Part shown: piece after piece, positions 11,608-24,189 of the stretch
Position numbering within the stretch: the stretch's first letter is position 1
How the letters are laid out: every line of letters begins with the position of its first letter
Assembly (NCBI GenBank): GCA_963576565.1
Contig: OY755039.1
Span: 131,643,140-131,707,139, forward strand
Direction: 5' to 3'
Origin: Aspidapion aeneum
Taxonomy: Eukaryota; Arthropoda; Insecta; Coleoptera; Brentidae
Length of the DNA: 64,000 nucleotides
Notes under the pieces: generated by a model
Database searches by the model: none
The model's input: only the letters and a program-made list of their open reading frames with translations
What the model was told of the DNA's origin: nothing
Program-made: the position numbers and the translations under genes

Positions 11608-12972
11608 CCCACTAAGCACAAAATCGTAAAAAACGTTAAATAAATGTTGAAAAAAAAATGTTTTTTTTTCTAGCACAAATTTGTGTTAAAATTAAGTCAA
11701 CTTTTGACATTAAAAAAACATGTTGAAAATCCTAACGAACATTTCATGTAAAAGCATTAACAAAAATATATTTCTTACTAACGTTAAGAAACCAATATTT
11801 AAAAAACGATAATTTTATTAACATTAAAAATAATACCATCAATATATGGTTATTTTTATCATGTTTTTCCTAGATCTCATTTCTAACGTTAAATTTAAGA
11901 TATATGAAGCTAATAAATGTTTTGTTTATTAAACATTAAAAAAAATTATACTATAGAGGGCGCTGCCGCATAGTTCCACTACCAGAACGGGCCATCGCCA
12001 TTTTTAGTTGCTTTTCGCTGCGAGTTTATACAAGTCGGTAGCAGATACACTTTTGTGCAATTTTGGTTAAAATATTTACCTTTTGTAGAAACAAACATGG
12101 CAAATTAAAAGTACAATTATTAATAATAATAGTGAATACATATTTGGATACGAATATACACCACTTGTGTGGAAAAGATGGTATAGTTAAAGAACAAAAA
12201 ATATGTATGCAATGATTTAAAGGACGCATCACAAAATTAGGTAAGAAAAGTAAACAAATGTAAAAAAATTGTTTTGTATGGAATATCGCATACCTACGTT
12301 ACAGTTAATCAGACAGGGAATGCAACAATTCACCGCGAATGATTAGCCGCCGGACCTTAAGCCGCGTATTCATTTGAGGCAGAATTCGCAAGCCTCGCAG
12401 CGGGACCAAACGAATGCCTCGGCACGGGACCCCATCCGATCAGAGTGCGAATTTCAAACGAGCATTCAGTTGAATATTGTTTGCCTTGATTATTAATGAG
12501 AACGAGAGCGAGGCACTTACTACAAAATTTTTGTTTACATATAATTTTAAATTTTATTTTCAGAAGCTACGGATCCGAATTTCCTTTACTGAGTGTAGAG
12601 TTCACGAAAACCTCAACGGACTCTTGTTGCTCTGCTTTTCCAAAATAGAAGAATTTTATTTACATTATTTAAGTTACCTTATCTTTAGAGATATTTGAAA
12701 AAAATATTTTTTTTCATTGTTAAGAAAACATTTATTTTTCAATGTCGGAAAAACTGTTTTTTCTCTGTTAAAAATCAAAATTTTTTTAACGTTTGAAAAA
12801 CACGTTAAAAAAAGTTTTAAAAACATAACATTATTTTTCTAACGTCAGAAAACGGGTTATTAAGCTTCTTTTTCGCTATGAATATGACCTTAGAACTAAC
12901 ATCCAACCTAACGTTATGTTTTTAAATTAAACATTATTTTGACATTATTAAAATGTTTTTGTGTTTAGTGGG
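11608..12972. mobile_element. 1.37-kb element with CCCACTAARCACAAAA inverted ends
   Basis: The left end (11608-11623) is CCCACTAAGCACAAAA; the right end (12956-12972), read on the minus strand, is CCCACTAAACACAAAAA. Subterminal DNA on both sides is rich in AACGTTA and long A or T runs with loosely mirrored composition. A heptamer GATTAAC lies just outside each end (11593-11599 and 12986-12992) and may be the target duplication if the true tips are a few bases further out. The interior has no transposase; the frame at 12477-12698 has no recognisable family. Confidence 0.55.
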
Positions 12973-12992
12973 AACTTGTTTGAGTGATTAAC

Positions 12993-13686
12993 ATTTTTTT
13001 ATTTTTGTGTACTTAACTCCACATTTTCTGCAAATAACATTTCTGTTGTTTTCCTGGGCTAGTTAAAAATCGCCAACTCTGTATCTCGAAAACAAAAGAG
13101 TGTTGATCCCCAAGTTAATTATATCAACTTTGTTTATTTTCACCTCTATCACTTACTAAAATATTGTAAGTCATACCATTTACATCCTGTCTAATTCGAA
13201 GTCTTTATAAATTTTTGACGTTATTTTGAAAAAATAAGTTTTTTAGCCATTGCCTTGTCGGTTAGGCAAAAAAAAATTGTCCTGTTTATAACTCGCTACT
13301 TTGTGGTAATCAATCAAATAGTCTGTTTAACACTACTTAGTCATTTATTAAAAAGATGCGTTACCAGCCAATAAGTTTCTAATCTTTATTATTATACTAG
13401 CATCCTTTCTCCATCCCCTTTTGTACCCCATCTTTCGTATGCGCCGACGATGCTGCAAGCCCCTCGCTTCTTCATCTCTTTTTGCGTTTTATATCTGCCT
13501 GGCTGCCATGCATTTATTTTATTTTACCCACGTACGATAAATGAGAAATAAGATTGTAGGATGCCTTTGCAATCAAAATAGAATCGATCTGTTAGTTATT
13601 ATAAAGTAGAAATTTACGCTAGGGCCTATCCCAATTAAATTGGATTAGATTATTTAAAAATTTAAAAAAAAATACTGTTAAAAAAT
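12993..13686. other. Spacer, nothing recognised
   Basis: There is no gene that I can support. GCCATTGCCTTGTCGGTTAG near 13244 weakly recalls the CTAGCCATTGCTGTGCGGGC block at 17425, suggesting a trace of the same dispersed repeat. Confidence 0.4.
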
Positions 13687-14267
13687 ACTCTGACAATCTA
13701 TGGGCATCTAAGCTCACACTAGGTACTATAGTTATAGTGTACGTGTGAGCTAATATAACTAAAATATATTTTATTGAACTCCAGACTCAATTACCTTTCG
13801 TTTGATACCAGACATGGCTTATGTTTTGACTTAAATTCTAATTTTTCAAATCTACCCCCACCCTTTTTTTTTCACTAAAATGTATTTTGTTTAACTCCAG
13901 ACTTAATTACCTTTCGTTTAATATCACACACGCCATATTTCCACTTAAACACAAATTTTTGGAATTTACCCCCACCCTTTCTTTTTAAATAAACTAACAT
14001 GTATTTTGTTTAACTTCAGACTCAATTACCTTTCGTTTGATATCACACAAGCCATATTTTTACATAAACTCTAATTTTTGAAATCAACCCCTACCCTTTT
14101 ATTTGGCTTGTGTTTGGTGGATTTTGTTCATTTTAAAATGGGACCCAAAACCCAGCCTAGGTACCAAGCGGTTTTTGAGTTCGCGGATTAGGATCACCAT
14201 AGCTCACACTACTATACTATAGTAGTAGTGTGAGCTAATAATATAGTATAGTAGTAGTGTGAGCTAA
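13687..14267. mobile_element. Palindrome-ended dispersed element, copy C
   Basis: It starts ACTCTGACAATCTATGGGCA, has the 5' palindrome (13711-13751), the TTACCTTTCGTTTGAT blocks and the GGTGGATTTTGTTCATTTT block, then jumps from the AAGCGGTTTTTGAGTT block to TTAGGATCACCATAGCTCAC. The microsatellite and its flanks are therefore missing. The terminal palindrome is at about 14202-14236 and a second half-palindrome follows (14242-14265), so the end is partly duplicated. Confidence 0.75.
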
Positions 14268-16989
14268 AATATATAAATATTAGTACAAGGCTGACGAAGT
14301 TTGACGAAGTCTAGCCTAAGGCAACTCATACTTAACCAATCTACTCTTGCGTTTATACTATATCGATAGCAAATAAAAAACATACGGATGATTTTCGCTA
14401 CGCGCGCTTTGCAAATTAATTTGTTGGCAAATTTGCGAAGTTAGAAGAAATTTGCTTCTCAAATTAATTTGTTGACAAATTTGCTTCGCAAATTTTTTAT
14501 TTCCAACACTTTTAAAACTGTTGCAGCGTTGATTTTCGCTAAGCCTCTCACCTGCGGCGAGATTTTTTATTTAATTATTTATAAAAAATCATTAACAATA
14601 TTTACTTTTGTTGCAATTAGTAGTATTAATTTAAGTTAATATCCTCCTCTTTTCCACAGTTTACCGAAAAAAGTGCATTTCATGGTCTCAAAAAAATTAA
14701 ATATTTTACCAATTTGTGTACAATATCTTGTAATGTTCTGCCAAATATTATTTTGTGTGGTTATTACTTAAAACTAAGCCTAGGAACTTAAAACTTATTA
14801 CTAATTTAAAAATTACATGTTACACATGTATTTCTAGTCTTTAACATAAAACCAGTTTTATTAATGGTTAATGCAAGATTTCGGAAAATCCACTTTCTAG
14901 AAGCATTTTATATTACTTTTTGGCAAATGGTCAATTTCCCCTATCTCGACCCCGCTGAATCCGTATATCCCTGTTACCACCTTGAAATGTTGACAGGGTC
15001 ATGCGGTGAAATTGACAGGTGTACATTCAAAATATATATCTATATCACGGTCCGTAAACAAACCGGTTGTCTGGTAACTCCCAGCCAATAAGAACTCGGC
15101 AGCCTATGACGCGGCAATATGCCTGTTCCACGATCAATAAAGAGAGACCTATACGTTGTATTATGAGAGAAATAAAGATAGATGCCGCAAAAATACCAAA
15201 ATTTATTAAAAAATTAAATAATTGAAAAATTTATGATAAAAATTCCAATAGTTTTATAAATATCAGATTCAGGACACGATTATAAATACTTTTCCTAAGT
15301 TAAATCGACACTCTTGTTCATATTAATTTAACTTTTTTCGCCGAACACTGCAATATTGATTTTTTTTGTGGATAGGAGGTATTTAAAATTAGATTTTTTT
15401 TGAGAAATTTTATCAAAAAAATTAAAAGAAAGGAAGTTGAAATGATTTTAAGTCAATGGCAGTAAGGGAACATTCATAAATTATATAACGCAAAGATTCA
15501 GGATTTTTGATCCCCACTTCTTAACGCATTTCAAGAAAAATTATTATAAAAATACATTGACTAACGTTAATATTCCTTCCCTCTTACTTGTGCATTATAC
15601 AAGTTGAGTGTCCACCACTGCTAACTTTTTTATTATTAAAGATAGAAAAAAGTTTAAATTGGCAAACTAGTAGAATTTTTGATGCTCTTTAATATGCTCA
15701 AATAAAACAAAATCGAACATTGGGTGTTCGAGTTTTTTCAAAGAACATAAATATAATTTTAAAAACTTCTACCAGTTTACCAATTTAAATTTTTGTCTAT
15801 TTTTAATAGTAACAAAGTTTGCAATATGGTGGATTTTTAACTTGGAACACCCAGTATATAATTTAAGAATGGTCCTCATCAGTTTTATTTTTAAATCATA
15901 TTGCCAGTAACAAAAAACTATACCTATCTAATTATAGAATAGTTACAAAATAAGTTTCTTTAACTTTTTTACTGTTTTTCGACTCTCATCAGTCCCTGTA
16001 TCATCAAGCTTTCGTTTCATTGTGGATTTATTTTGCTTTTTGGTATTTATTAATTTGATTCTGATCAACACATTACATGGAATAGAAACATTTTTAAATA
16101 TAAATTTAGTGGATCGCTTCACAATATTTGTTTTAATAAATTTAAAATAGGCACAATGCAATTTTATGAAAAATTTGTCCATTTTGTTAAGATTTTCTTT
16201 TCATGATGGTGAAGGCTCAGTTAAGCCTCCAAAAGAAAGGCTTTGCACCCAAGATGGCATGGAATATGAATGCATGTTGATTTGTTCATTTTCACATGTA
16301 TAGTAACCAAGTTCAAGCAACTCATTGTAATGCTTTCGTGCTAAAATCCTGCAATATAAACTAAACTATCTTTTTCCAAAACCATCAGGTGACGCTGCAT
16401 TTCAAACCGGTGCAAATCCATGACCCATCACGTGCGTTTTTTGAATCGGGGTGGGCATGCATTGATGGAAACAGGGTATAATACATTTATAGCAAGCACA
16501 CAACAGGTATAAACACTAGATACAAGACGACAAGATCCAAAATGTACAAAATTTCCTGGCAAAAAACGAAATTACGCCATAAACAGCGTTTGACTGCTGA
16601 TTCCGCAGCCAACGAAAAAGACCGGCCATGGCGCGTTATAAGCAAGTCGGCGGTCACGTGATTTAAATAAATTAACAAAAAAATTTTGTCCTTTTATAGG
16701 CAAAAATTGAAAAAAATTATTTCCTGATATATGTGTTTATTATGGATAAAAGAACTGAATCTATAAAATAAAAAATTATATAAAATTTGCACTCTAATAT
16801 CTTCAGGTATATTCGGTAAAATCCTAAGCTTTAAGTTTTTTAATTTTTCTTTGAGTGTCATCATCTTTGTCTGTGTTCTTATTCAAAGATTTATTAGCAG
16901 ACACTAAATCATTATGCTTTTTAATAAAATTATTTTAAAAAACTTTACATAGCCTTAAACTTCAGGTAAACTCCATGCTATATCAACCT
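14268..16989. other. 2.7-kb AT-rich region without a recognised gene
   Basis: Near 14411-14500 the block CAAATTAATTTGTTG occurs twice with CAAATTTGC after it, a small local repeat. Minus-strand frames at 15943-16182 (79 codons, Lys-rich) and 16487-16678 have no family that I recognise. Nothing else stands out. Confidence 0.45.
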
Positions 16990-17781
16990 TAAAAACAGCT
17001 TTTTGTAAATATCTCCGAAATGAAAGCTTCTACCAGTTTTTGGTCAGAACACAAATTTTTGAAAAAAATGTGCGCTACTTTATTTTGAAAACCGCATATT
17101 GATGCAACGCTGCGTTAAGAAGTTGGCATTTTTTAAACTTTCTGTCAAAAAACTGTCATTAGCATTGATGAATTTCGATCACAATCTAATCAGCTCGTTA
17201 CAGTATCGAATACTATGTAAAAAATAAAAATTTCATGAAAATCGGTTGGGCGGTTTATACTTTGTGGTTTAGGTGCTATCGTGTTACTAGAGTTACAAAC
17301 ATACACACACACACACAGACAGACATCACGACGATACTGCTAGGGTAGGTCAAAATACACCCAAATAACACATTTTCGGCGTTATCTCAAAAAAAACAAT
17401 TTCGTCGAAAACAATACCTTCTCTAGCCATTGCTGTGCGGGCTAGGAAGGTAAATAAATGGATCCATGACGGATCTGATACCTTCCTAACCCATAAACAC
17501 ACTCCAAGTTTTTTGTAAATATCTCGGAAACGAAAGCTCCTACCAAGTTTTTGGTTATAACAAAAATTTTTGGAAAAAATATGCGTTACTATATTCCGAA
17601 AACAACATATTGATGCGACGCCCCGTTAAAAAGTTAGCATGTTTAAAAATTTTTAACTGTCAAAAAACTGTAATTAGCATTGATGAATTTGAACCAAAAT
17701 CTAACCAGCTCGTTACAGTATTGAATACTATTTCATGAAAATCGGTTGGGCGGTTTAGGCGCTATCGTGTTACGGACAGAG

Positions 17782-17822
<41 letters not shown>

Positions 17823-17935
17823 TCACGACGATACTGATAGGGTAGATCAAAATACACCCAAATAACACATTTTCGGAGTTATTTGAAAAAAAAAAAATTT
17901 TCGTCGAAAACAATACCTTATATTATTATACACAG
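16990..17935. repeat. Tandem pair of about 470-bp dispersed repeats with CA microsatellite
   Basis: Two direct copies (about 16997-17460 and 17510-17935). Shared blocks in order: TTTTTGTAAATATCTC, CATATTGATGC, GTTAAGAAGTT/GTTAAAAAGTT, AAAAACTGT(C/A)ATTAGCATTG, TCGTTACAGTAT, TTTCATGAAAATCGGTTGGG, GCTATCGTGTTAC, a CA/CAGA microsatellite, ATCACGACGATACTG, CACCCAAATAACACATTTTC, then TCGTCGAAAACAATACCTT. A third, diverged copy lies at 23643-23980. They are non-coding and a source element is not recognisable. Confidence 0.8.
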
Positions 17936-19720
17936 TTTTTGTATAAAAAATACACTTTTTTCGTGTAATCTGTTCCAAGGTCTAATTTATTGCAAATCAC
18001 TCTGTATAATATAAAAATATTTTGTATATAATTTATATCTACCTAATGCCCAAAAAAGGTCACTGTCGGCGACTGATCTTTATGCGGCATGATTGATTTT
18101 GGCCTAACTTGATGCTTAAGTTAGTTGGCAAAAAATTTGATAAATGATGATATTCCAAAGCGGTGATTTATAATATTTTTATTGGACCTTGTCAAAACGT
18201 CTTCGCCATATGATGCATATAAAATAAAAATCGAAAAATTTCGCAAAGTAGTGTGGGCCAAATCAACACTGTATAAAGTCCATCTTTGTGGCTGATTAAT
18301 TTTACAAACAAAACTTTAATTAGGAATTTTGTCACTTCTTGTAAGAAGAAAAACTTTTCTTTATATACGAAGGAAAAAATTATTTATAAAATATTATCTT
18401 ATTTCAAAGCAAGTTGACTTGACTATTTGTCAGTTTGGAGTAAAGTGGCAAAAAAAACTTTTAAAATTTAAAGACTAGATTAAACATAAGAAACTTTAGA
18501 ATTAATGCTTTAAAATATTTTTTTTTGTTTGCCACTTTGCTAAAAAACTAAGAGCAGTTTATTCTTAATACTATTTAATATTTTGTTGTTTTTTGTCACC
18601 CCTGTATATTATTTTTGAATCTAAAGTATCGCAATACACAAAACAAGCAGAACTTTTTATAAAGAGTGACTTTTTGCAAAAAAAACTTTTTTATTCATTT
18701 GTCCTCTTTGAGCTTCTATCCAAAGATGTTGTCATTTTCTTTTTCCCTCTGCTGGCAATGGGTATATACTATATATATTTTTTTAATTTCAGGTAAAACA
18801 TTCCCAGAAGTTGAGAGTGAAGCCATTGGAATACAACCCGATTTTTATATCATAAAGAAATGTGAACACCAATTATGTATGTGTTGGACACTAAAAAATT
18901 GCAGTATTATTTTTTGATGTAACATAAATATTAAAAATAGATCTTAAGTACTTGTACTTAGTAAAATAGAATAATTTTTTTTAGATTAAATTAAAACTGT
19001 ACCTGCATATCTTACTAGTAATAAAAGATTATAAATTATATCTCTATAGTCTCCTTTAATAGTTAGTTCAATAATTACTTATTTGGATCACTTCACCCCA
19101 CAATTTACCTTGCAATAATTTAACTTACCAGAAGGCAACTCAGACTAATGTAAGATAACTTTTTATGCAAAAGTGTTGCTTTTTTAATGGCATAAAATAT
19201 TGTCCGTACATAAAGTCTAAGTAAAAAACTAAAAATAGAAAATTTTATCGTAAGTTAGTCCAAGTTGGCTTAGGGAACTTAAGTTAAATAAGGAAAATGT
19301 TAAGGCTGAACCAGCCATTATAGGGGGGGGGGGGGAGGGGGGGTTTAAAAAAAAATAAATTAAAGCTTTTGTATAAAAAATAAGGACTCTTTCGATAAAA
19401 GTCAATAATAATATAATTATTAAAAAAACACAATAAAGTGTAAAAATTACATTATACCATAAATCACTTTGCCCTACATTTTCCATAATTTCATGTCCCT
19501 GGAGTCTGCAGTTCTTGCTAAAAAATAATACTTATTTAGTAAAACAAATCTAGTTAAAGCCGAGAGGTGACCACCTGAACCAACTTTGTACATCATCATA
19601 CAAAACTTAAAAATAAATTCTTGGTCCTGTAATGTGTTTTACCGTACTCTATAGAATCCACTGCTATATATTCCTGAGAAAAAAATTATAAACCTACTAT
19701 GAGCAGCTGAGCACTTCTCG
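17936..19720. other. 1.8-kb AT-rich region, nothing recognised
   Basis: No supported gene. A G-run at about 19323-19346 (two G stretches separated by one A) is compositionally unusual and may be an assembly-sensitive site. Confidence 0.45.
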
Positions 19721-19726
19721 GTTAAA

Positions 19727-19971
19727 TGTAATGTTTCACTCATCGACTTCAAAATCCTTATTTAGTCCTAGCTTTCAATTTCCAAGCACTTAACCTACAA
19801 AGTGAAGAGCTACTATTTGATGATTTTGGTGATCAAGATTTGACGATTCAAGAAGAAAGTGACGAAGCCGTCGAAGACGAAGATGAAGATTCGGAATTCC
19901 TGTCCTGTGGCAATACCGAATTTCGGCTCTCTGTCCAGAAGTCGAGGAAAGGATGGATGAGACTACCCTGA
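19727..19971 (+). other. Acidic coding-like stretch of unknown origin
   Basis: A plus-strand frame of about 80 codons lies between stops. It contains a run of Asp and Glu (Ser-Asp-Glu-Ala-Val-Glu-Asp-Glu-Asp-Glu-Asp at about 19858-19890) and then Ser-Glu-Phe-Leu-Ser-Cys-Gly. It has no good start codon, so it would have to be an exon or a fragment. Acidic N-termini of this look are seen in some cut-and-paste transposases, including piggyBac-type ones, but nothing diagnostic follows. Weak call. Confidence 0.15.
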
Positions 19972-20556
19972 CAGGATCCACGTGTAATGACTGAAACTGA
20001 GTCACATACCACGATTTTCCTTTTTAATTTCTAAAAATATCTCAAAACTTAGGCTATAGGGGGCAGGGCCTCGAGCCCCCTCATGGTTGCTCTCATGAAA
20101 CTACATCTACAAAATATTGACATACATGTAAAAATTTTGAATTGTTGTCCCCTCGGCTTTCTCTAAATATGTACTGTCATGCCTAATGGGAAACCCTTAG
20201 AAAATTGAACTAGTAGAATCAGCATAACCTCAAACCATAGGCAGGTTTGTTTGAGTAAAAGAACTCCAGCCATTGTTGTCAAGTCAATTTGCAAATATTC
20301 CTAACAGGACCTTACATTTCTTTGTACATTTTAAAAATATTACAAAACCATAATACAGAATACTCTTTGTGCATTAAGCCAGAGAACAGTTTTTTATATT
20401 AAAAATGATTTAACCTTCGATTGGAGCAAGTATATTATTTTTTGAATCTCTAATAATAATATAAAACCGCACAGGTATAATACATGTAAAACAATGTGGC
20501 AGTGTAAGCACGGAGATCCGTGGTGTAAGAAACGGCGGTTTGTGTACATAATACCT
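19972..20556. other. Spacer, nothing recognised
   Basis: There is no gene, repeat end or RNA signature that I can support. Confidence 0.45.
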
Positions 20557-20676
20557 GATTTCCACCTACGACTTTCTCGTGGGTGCCCGCTCACGCGTCA
20601 CATGATCTCAATATGAAATGTTACGACAGTCATGTGACGCGTGCGCGGGCACACACGAGAAAGTCCTAGGTGGGCA
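20557..20676. mobile_element. Short palindromic MITE-like hairpin
   Basis: Arms of about 45 bp: left 20562-20605 (CCACCTACGACTTTCTCGTG ... CACGCGTCACATGA) and right about 20631-20674, its near-complement, around a loop of about 25 bases. It is GC-richer than its surroundings. It could be a very small foldback MITE. Confidence 0.6.
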
Positions 20677-20821
20677 CCGGGCTTAACAATACCATCTTTT
20701 AAGGTTTCCAGTGGCGGAGGTGTTTATATCTAAAATTGTAAATTATATTAAACATATTTTAAAACAATGATAAAAAGTTTTTAAAAAAAGCATAAGATTC
20801 AAAATATAGCCTATACTGAGG

Positions 20822-23327
20822 GAAAGGGACAATTCGTCGCGGGCCAGTTGGCCGCTTGGACAATTCGCCACCGGCCGATTCGCTGCGGGGAGAATTCGCC
20901 GCGAGATTTAATATTTTATGATATTATCATGGGCGGCTCTGGAACGAAATAGCGATGTACAAAATAGCGAGTATTAAAATAGCGATTATCAAAATAGCGA
21001 TATTTTGGTTCGGTTTTGGCATATAGTTCGACAAAGGGGTTTCTTTCTTTTGTTAGAAAGAAAAGGTGGTATATTCAAAATACCGCTAGGATATAATAGC
21101 GCATTTCGGTTCGGTTTGGTTTGGATTGGTTTGAATCGATTCGGTTTGGTTTGGTTTGATTCGGTATTTTGATACATCGCTATTTTGATACATCGCTATT
21201 TTGATACATCGCTATTTTGATTGTCGCTATTTTTGTCGCTATTTTGATACATCGCTATTTTGATTCTCGCCATTTTGATACATCGTTATTTTGATATGTC
21301 GCCGCTGTTTTGTTACAAACGCTATTTTGGTACATCGCTATATTAATAGTCGCTGTTTCATTACATCGCTATTTTGATAGTCGCTATTTCATTACTCGCT
21401 ATTTCGTACGTCGCTATTTTGTACATCGCTATTTCGTTCCAGAGCCATCATGGGCACCAGTTTTACTTCATGTAATATATTTGTTTATTTGTTTGATTAT
21501 AACTTTTTCCAAACTTTTCCAACTTCGTATTTGGTAACTATACAATTTAGCATTTTTTTTAATAAGCAAAAATAAATGGTGGATCCAAAATAGCGGATTT
21601 TCCCATTTATGAGCCGATGTGCATCAAATTCGAAACTTTCACAGGTCATTAATTATGATTTTGAACTTAAACTTAAAAAAATCAAAATGGCGGATCCACA
21701 ATTGCGCACTTTCTTATTTATGAACCGATTTTCCTCAAACTTGAAATATCGCGGCGCTTAAGGTAACTTAATATAATTTTTAACTCAAATTTAAAAACAT
21801 GAAAATAGCGGGTCCAAAATGGCGTTTATTAACCGATTTGCCTCAAACTTGAAATATCGCGGCGCTTAAGGTCAATTAATGTAATTTTTTACTCAAAAAT
21901 AGCGGATTTTTCCATTTATGAAGCGACATGCATCAAACTCGGAACTTTGGGATCTTTCAGGTCGCTGATTATTATGCTAACTAAAAAAAAAATCAAAATG
22001 ACGCACTTTATTATTTTTACACCGATTCGCTTTAAACGTGAAACATCGAGGCGCTTAAGGTAACTCAAATTTAAAAACAAGAAAATATTGGATTCAAAAT
22101 GGCGGATTTTCCCATTTATGAACCGATATGCATCAAACTCGGAACTTTGGGGTCTTTTAGGTCGCTAATTATTATGTTTAACTTAAACTAAAACAAAATA
22201 AAATGGCTGACCCACAATGTCGTACTTTATTATTATCACACCGATTGCTCTCAATATAATTGTTGAGTATAATTTAAAAACAAGATAATGGCGGATCCAA
22301 AGTGGCGCATTTTCCCATTTATGAACCGATATGCATCAAGTTGGACATTTTGGGGTGTTTCTGTGTCGTTGATTCTAATTTATAACTTAAACTTTTAAAA
22401 AATCAATTTTTATTATTATGTTTTTAAATTTGAGTCAAAAATTCTATTCAGTTACCTTAAGCGCCACGCTGTTCCAAGTTTGAGGCAAATCGGTGTGAAA
22501 ATATCCCCCATTTTGTTTTGTTTTAGTTAAAAAGTTAAAAATAATTACCAGCGATCTTAAAGAACCCAAAGTTTCGAGTTTGATGCATATAGGTTCATAA
22601 ATGGGAAAATCCGCCATTTTGGATCCGTTATTTTCTTGTTTTAAAATTTAAGTCTTAAATTGTATTGAATTACCTTAAGCGTCGCGATATATTAAGTTTG
22701 AGGCAAATCGGATTATAAATAAGTTAGTGCGTCATTGTGGATCCGCCATTTTGATTTTTTAAAGTTTTTAAGTTAAACACAATAATTCAGCGTCCTGAAA
22801 CACCCCAAAGTTCTGAGTTTGATGTATATCGGTTCTAAGAAAAGGTCATTTTCTTGTTTTTAAATTTGAGCCAAAAATTGTATTGTTACCTTAAGCACCA
22901 CGATGTTTCAAGTTTTAGCCAAGTCGGTTGATAAATAAGAACTTACGTCATTGTGGACCCGCCATTTTGATTTTTTTGAAGTTTAAGTTAAAAATCATAA
23001 TATAAAATAATAAACACCCTAAAGTTCTGAATTTGATGCAAATCGGTTAATAAATGAGAAAAAACCATTTTAGGTCCGCCATTTTTTTTTTAATTTGAGT
23101 AATAATCTGTATTGAGTGACCTTAATGACCGCAAAGTTTCAAATTTGAGAAAATTCTGTTTGTTGAAAAAGTTTGAAGCAAAGTTATAATCATACAAATA
23201 AACAAATATATTATACGAAGTCAAGCTAAATAAAACCGTTAAACAATAATTGTCAAAGCTAATATAATTAAAAAATATATCCCGTGGCCAATTGTCCCCG
23301 CGGCAAATCGGCCGGCGGCAAAACCCC
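20822..23327. mobile_element. GC-tipped long-TIR element, copy 2, with 9-bp target duplication
   Basis: Same family as 7490-8520: tips with iterated AATTCGCCGCGG-like units, then TTTATGATATTATCAT, ATATATTTGTTTATTTGTTTG and a long interior of repeated CCATTTATGAACCGATATGC / GGTCGCTGATTATTAT modules in both orientations. The 9-mer ATACTGAGG occurs immediately outside both ends (20813-20821 and 23328-23336). The interior is about 2.0 kb after subtracting the nested insertion, roughly twice that of copy 1, because the internal modules are amplified. No transposase. Long TIRs and a 9-bp duplication suggest a MULE-type non-autonomous element. Confidence 0.85.
20935..21446. mobile_element. Nested 512-bp element made of ATTTTGATACATCGCT repeats, 9-bp target duplication
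   Basis: The left tip is GGCTCTGGAACGAAATAGCG and the right tip is its exact complement. The 9-mer ATCATGGGC flanks it on both sides (20926-20934 and 21447-21455), giving a clean insertion into the left arm of the older GC-tipped element. Subterminal DNA is a short-period repeat of TACAAAATAGCGA-like units in opposite orientations on the two sides; the centre has GGTTTGGTTTGGATTGG purine/pyrimidine repeats. Non-coding. Confidence 0.9.
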
Positions 23328-23336
23328 ATACTGAGG

Positions 23337-23642
23337 TTTTATTACATGTATAGAAACTAAAAAAAACCTTTGATTATTATCATATAAGTTAAGAATGTAT
23401 TTAATTTATTAATAAAATCAACCTATACAATGCTTAAAACATTTAACTACCCCTATGTTTTGTTTAGATATATTAGCTGTTTGTTGGTGCATCATCCACG
23501 ACCCTGTAGTTAGTTACATATCAAACGTTAGGTCACAAGTGCTAGCTTAATATCCAAACTAAAAAATTGGACTTATTAACAGTTCGCTACATTCAGTGGC
23601 GTTCCGAACATAAATTATTATAAATTATTTATTTAATAAATG
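23337..23642. other. Spacer, nothing recognised
   Basis: About 300 bp with no feature that I can support. Confidence 0.4.
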
Positions 23643-23980
23643 GATCCATGGTGAATTTTTTTTTGTAAATATCTCAGAAACTAACGCTCTTATAAAGTTT
23701 TTAGTTATAACACAAATTATTGAGCAAAACGTAGTCTACTATATTCCGTAAACTGCATATTGATACAATGTTCCGTTAAAAAGTTAGAATTTTAAAGAAA
23801 AATTTAATTTTCAAAAAACTGTCATTAGCATTAATGGATTTTGACCCAAATTTAATAAGCTCGTTAGAGTGTCGAAGAATATTTTTGCTGAAATTTTTTT
23901 GAAAATCGGTTCAGCGGTTTAGGAGCTATCGTGTTACGGACAGAAATTACATACACACACATACAAATACATTTTTTTTT
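23643..23980. repeat. Third, diverged copy of the 17-kb dispersed repeat
   Basis: It shares the GGATCCATG start, TTTTTGTAAATATCTCAGAA, GCATATTGATACAATG, AAAAAACTGTCATTAGCATT, AAAATCGGTTCAGCGGTTTA and GCTATCGTGTTACGGACAGA blocks, ending in an ACATACACACACATAC tract. Confidence 0.75.
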
Positions 23981-24189
23981 GTTTTCTCCTATCTTTTCGG
24001 AATCTCCCAAAGAAGCCAAAATATGTAGGTAAATATGGTAAAAATCGGTTTGTAAAGTTTTTCACAAAACGCTGTACAACTCTAAGCTTTTTAGGATTCT
24101 ACTGTTTTCCTCAGAAATACAAAATACTTTCGCTTTTTTTTTAACTATAATATTTAAAAAAATATAATTATGAGGTTAATGAAATGATT

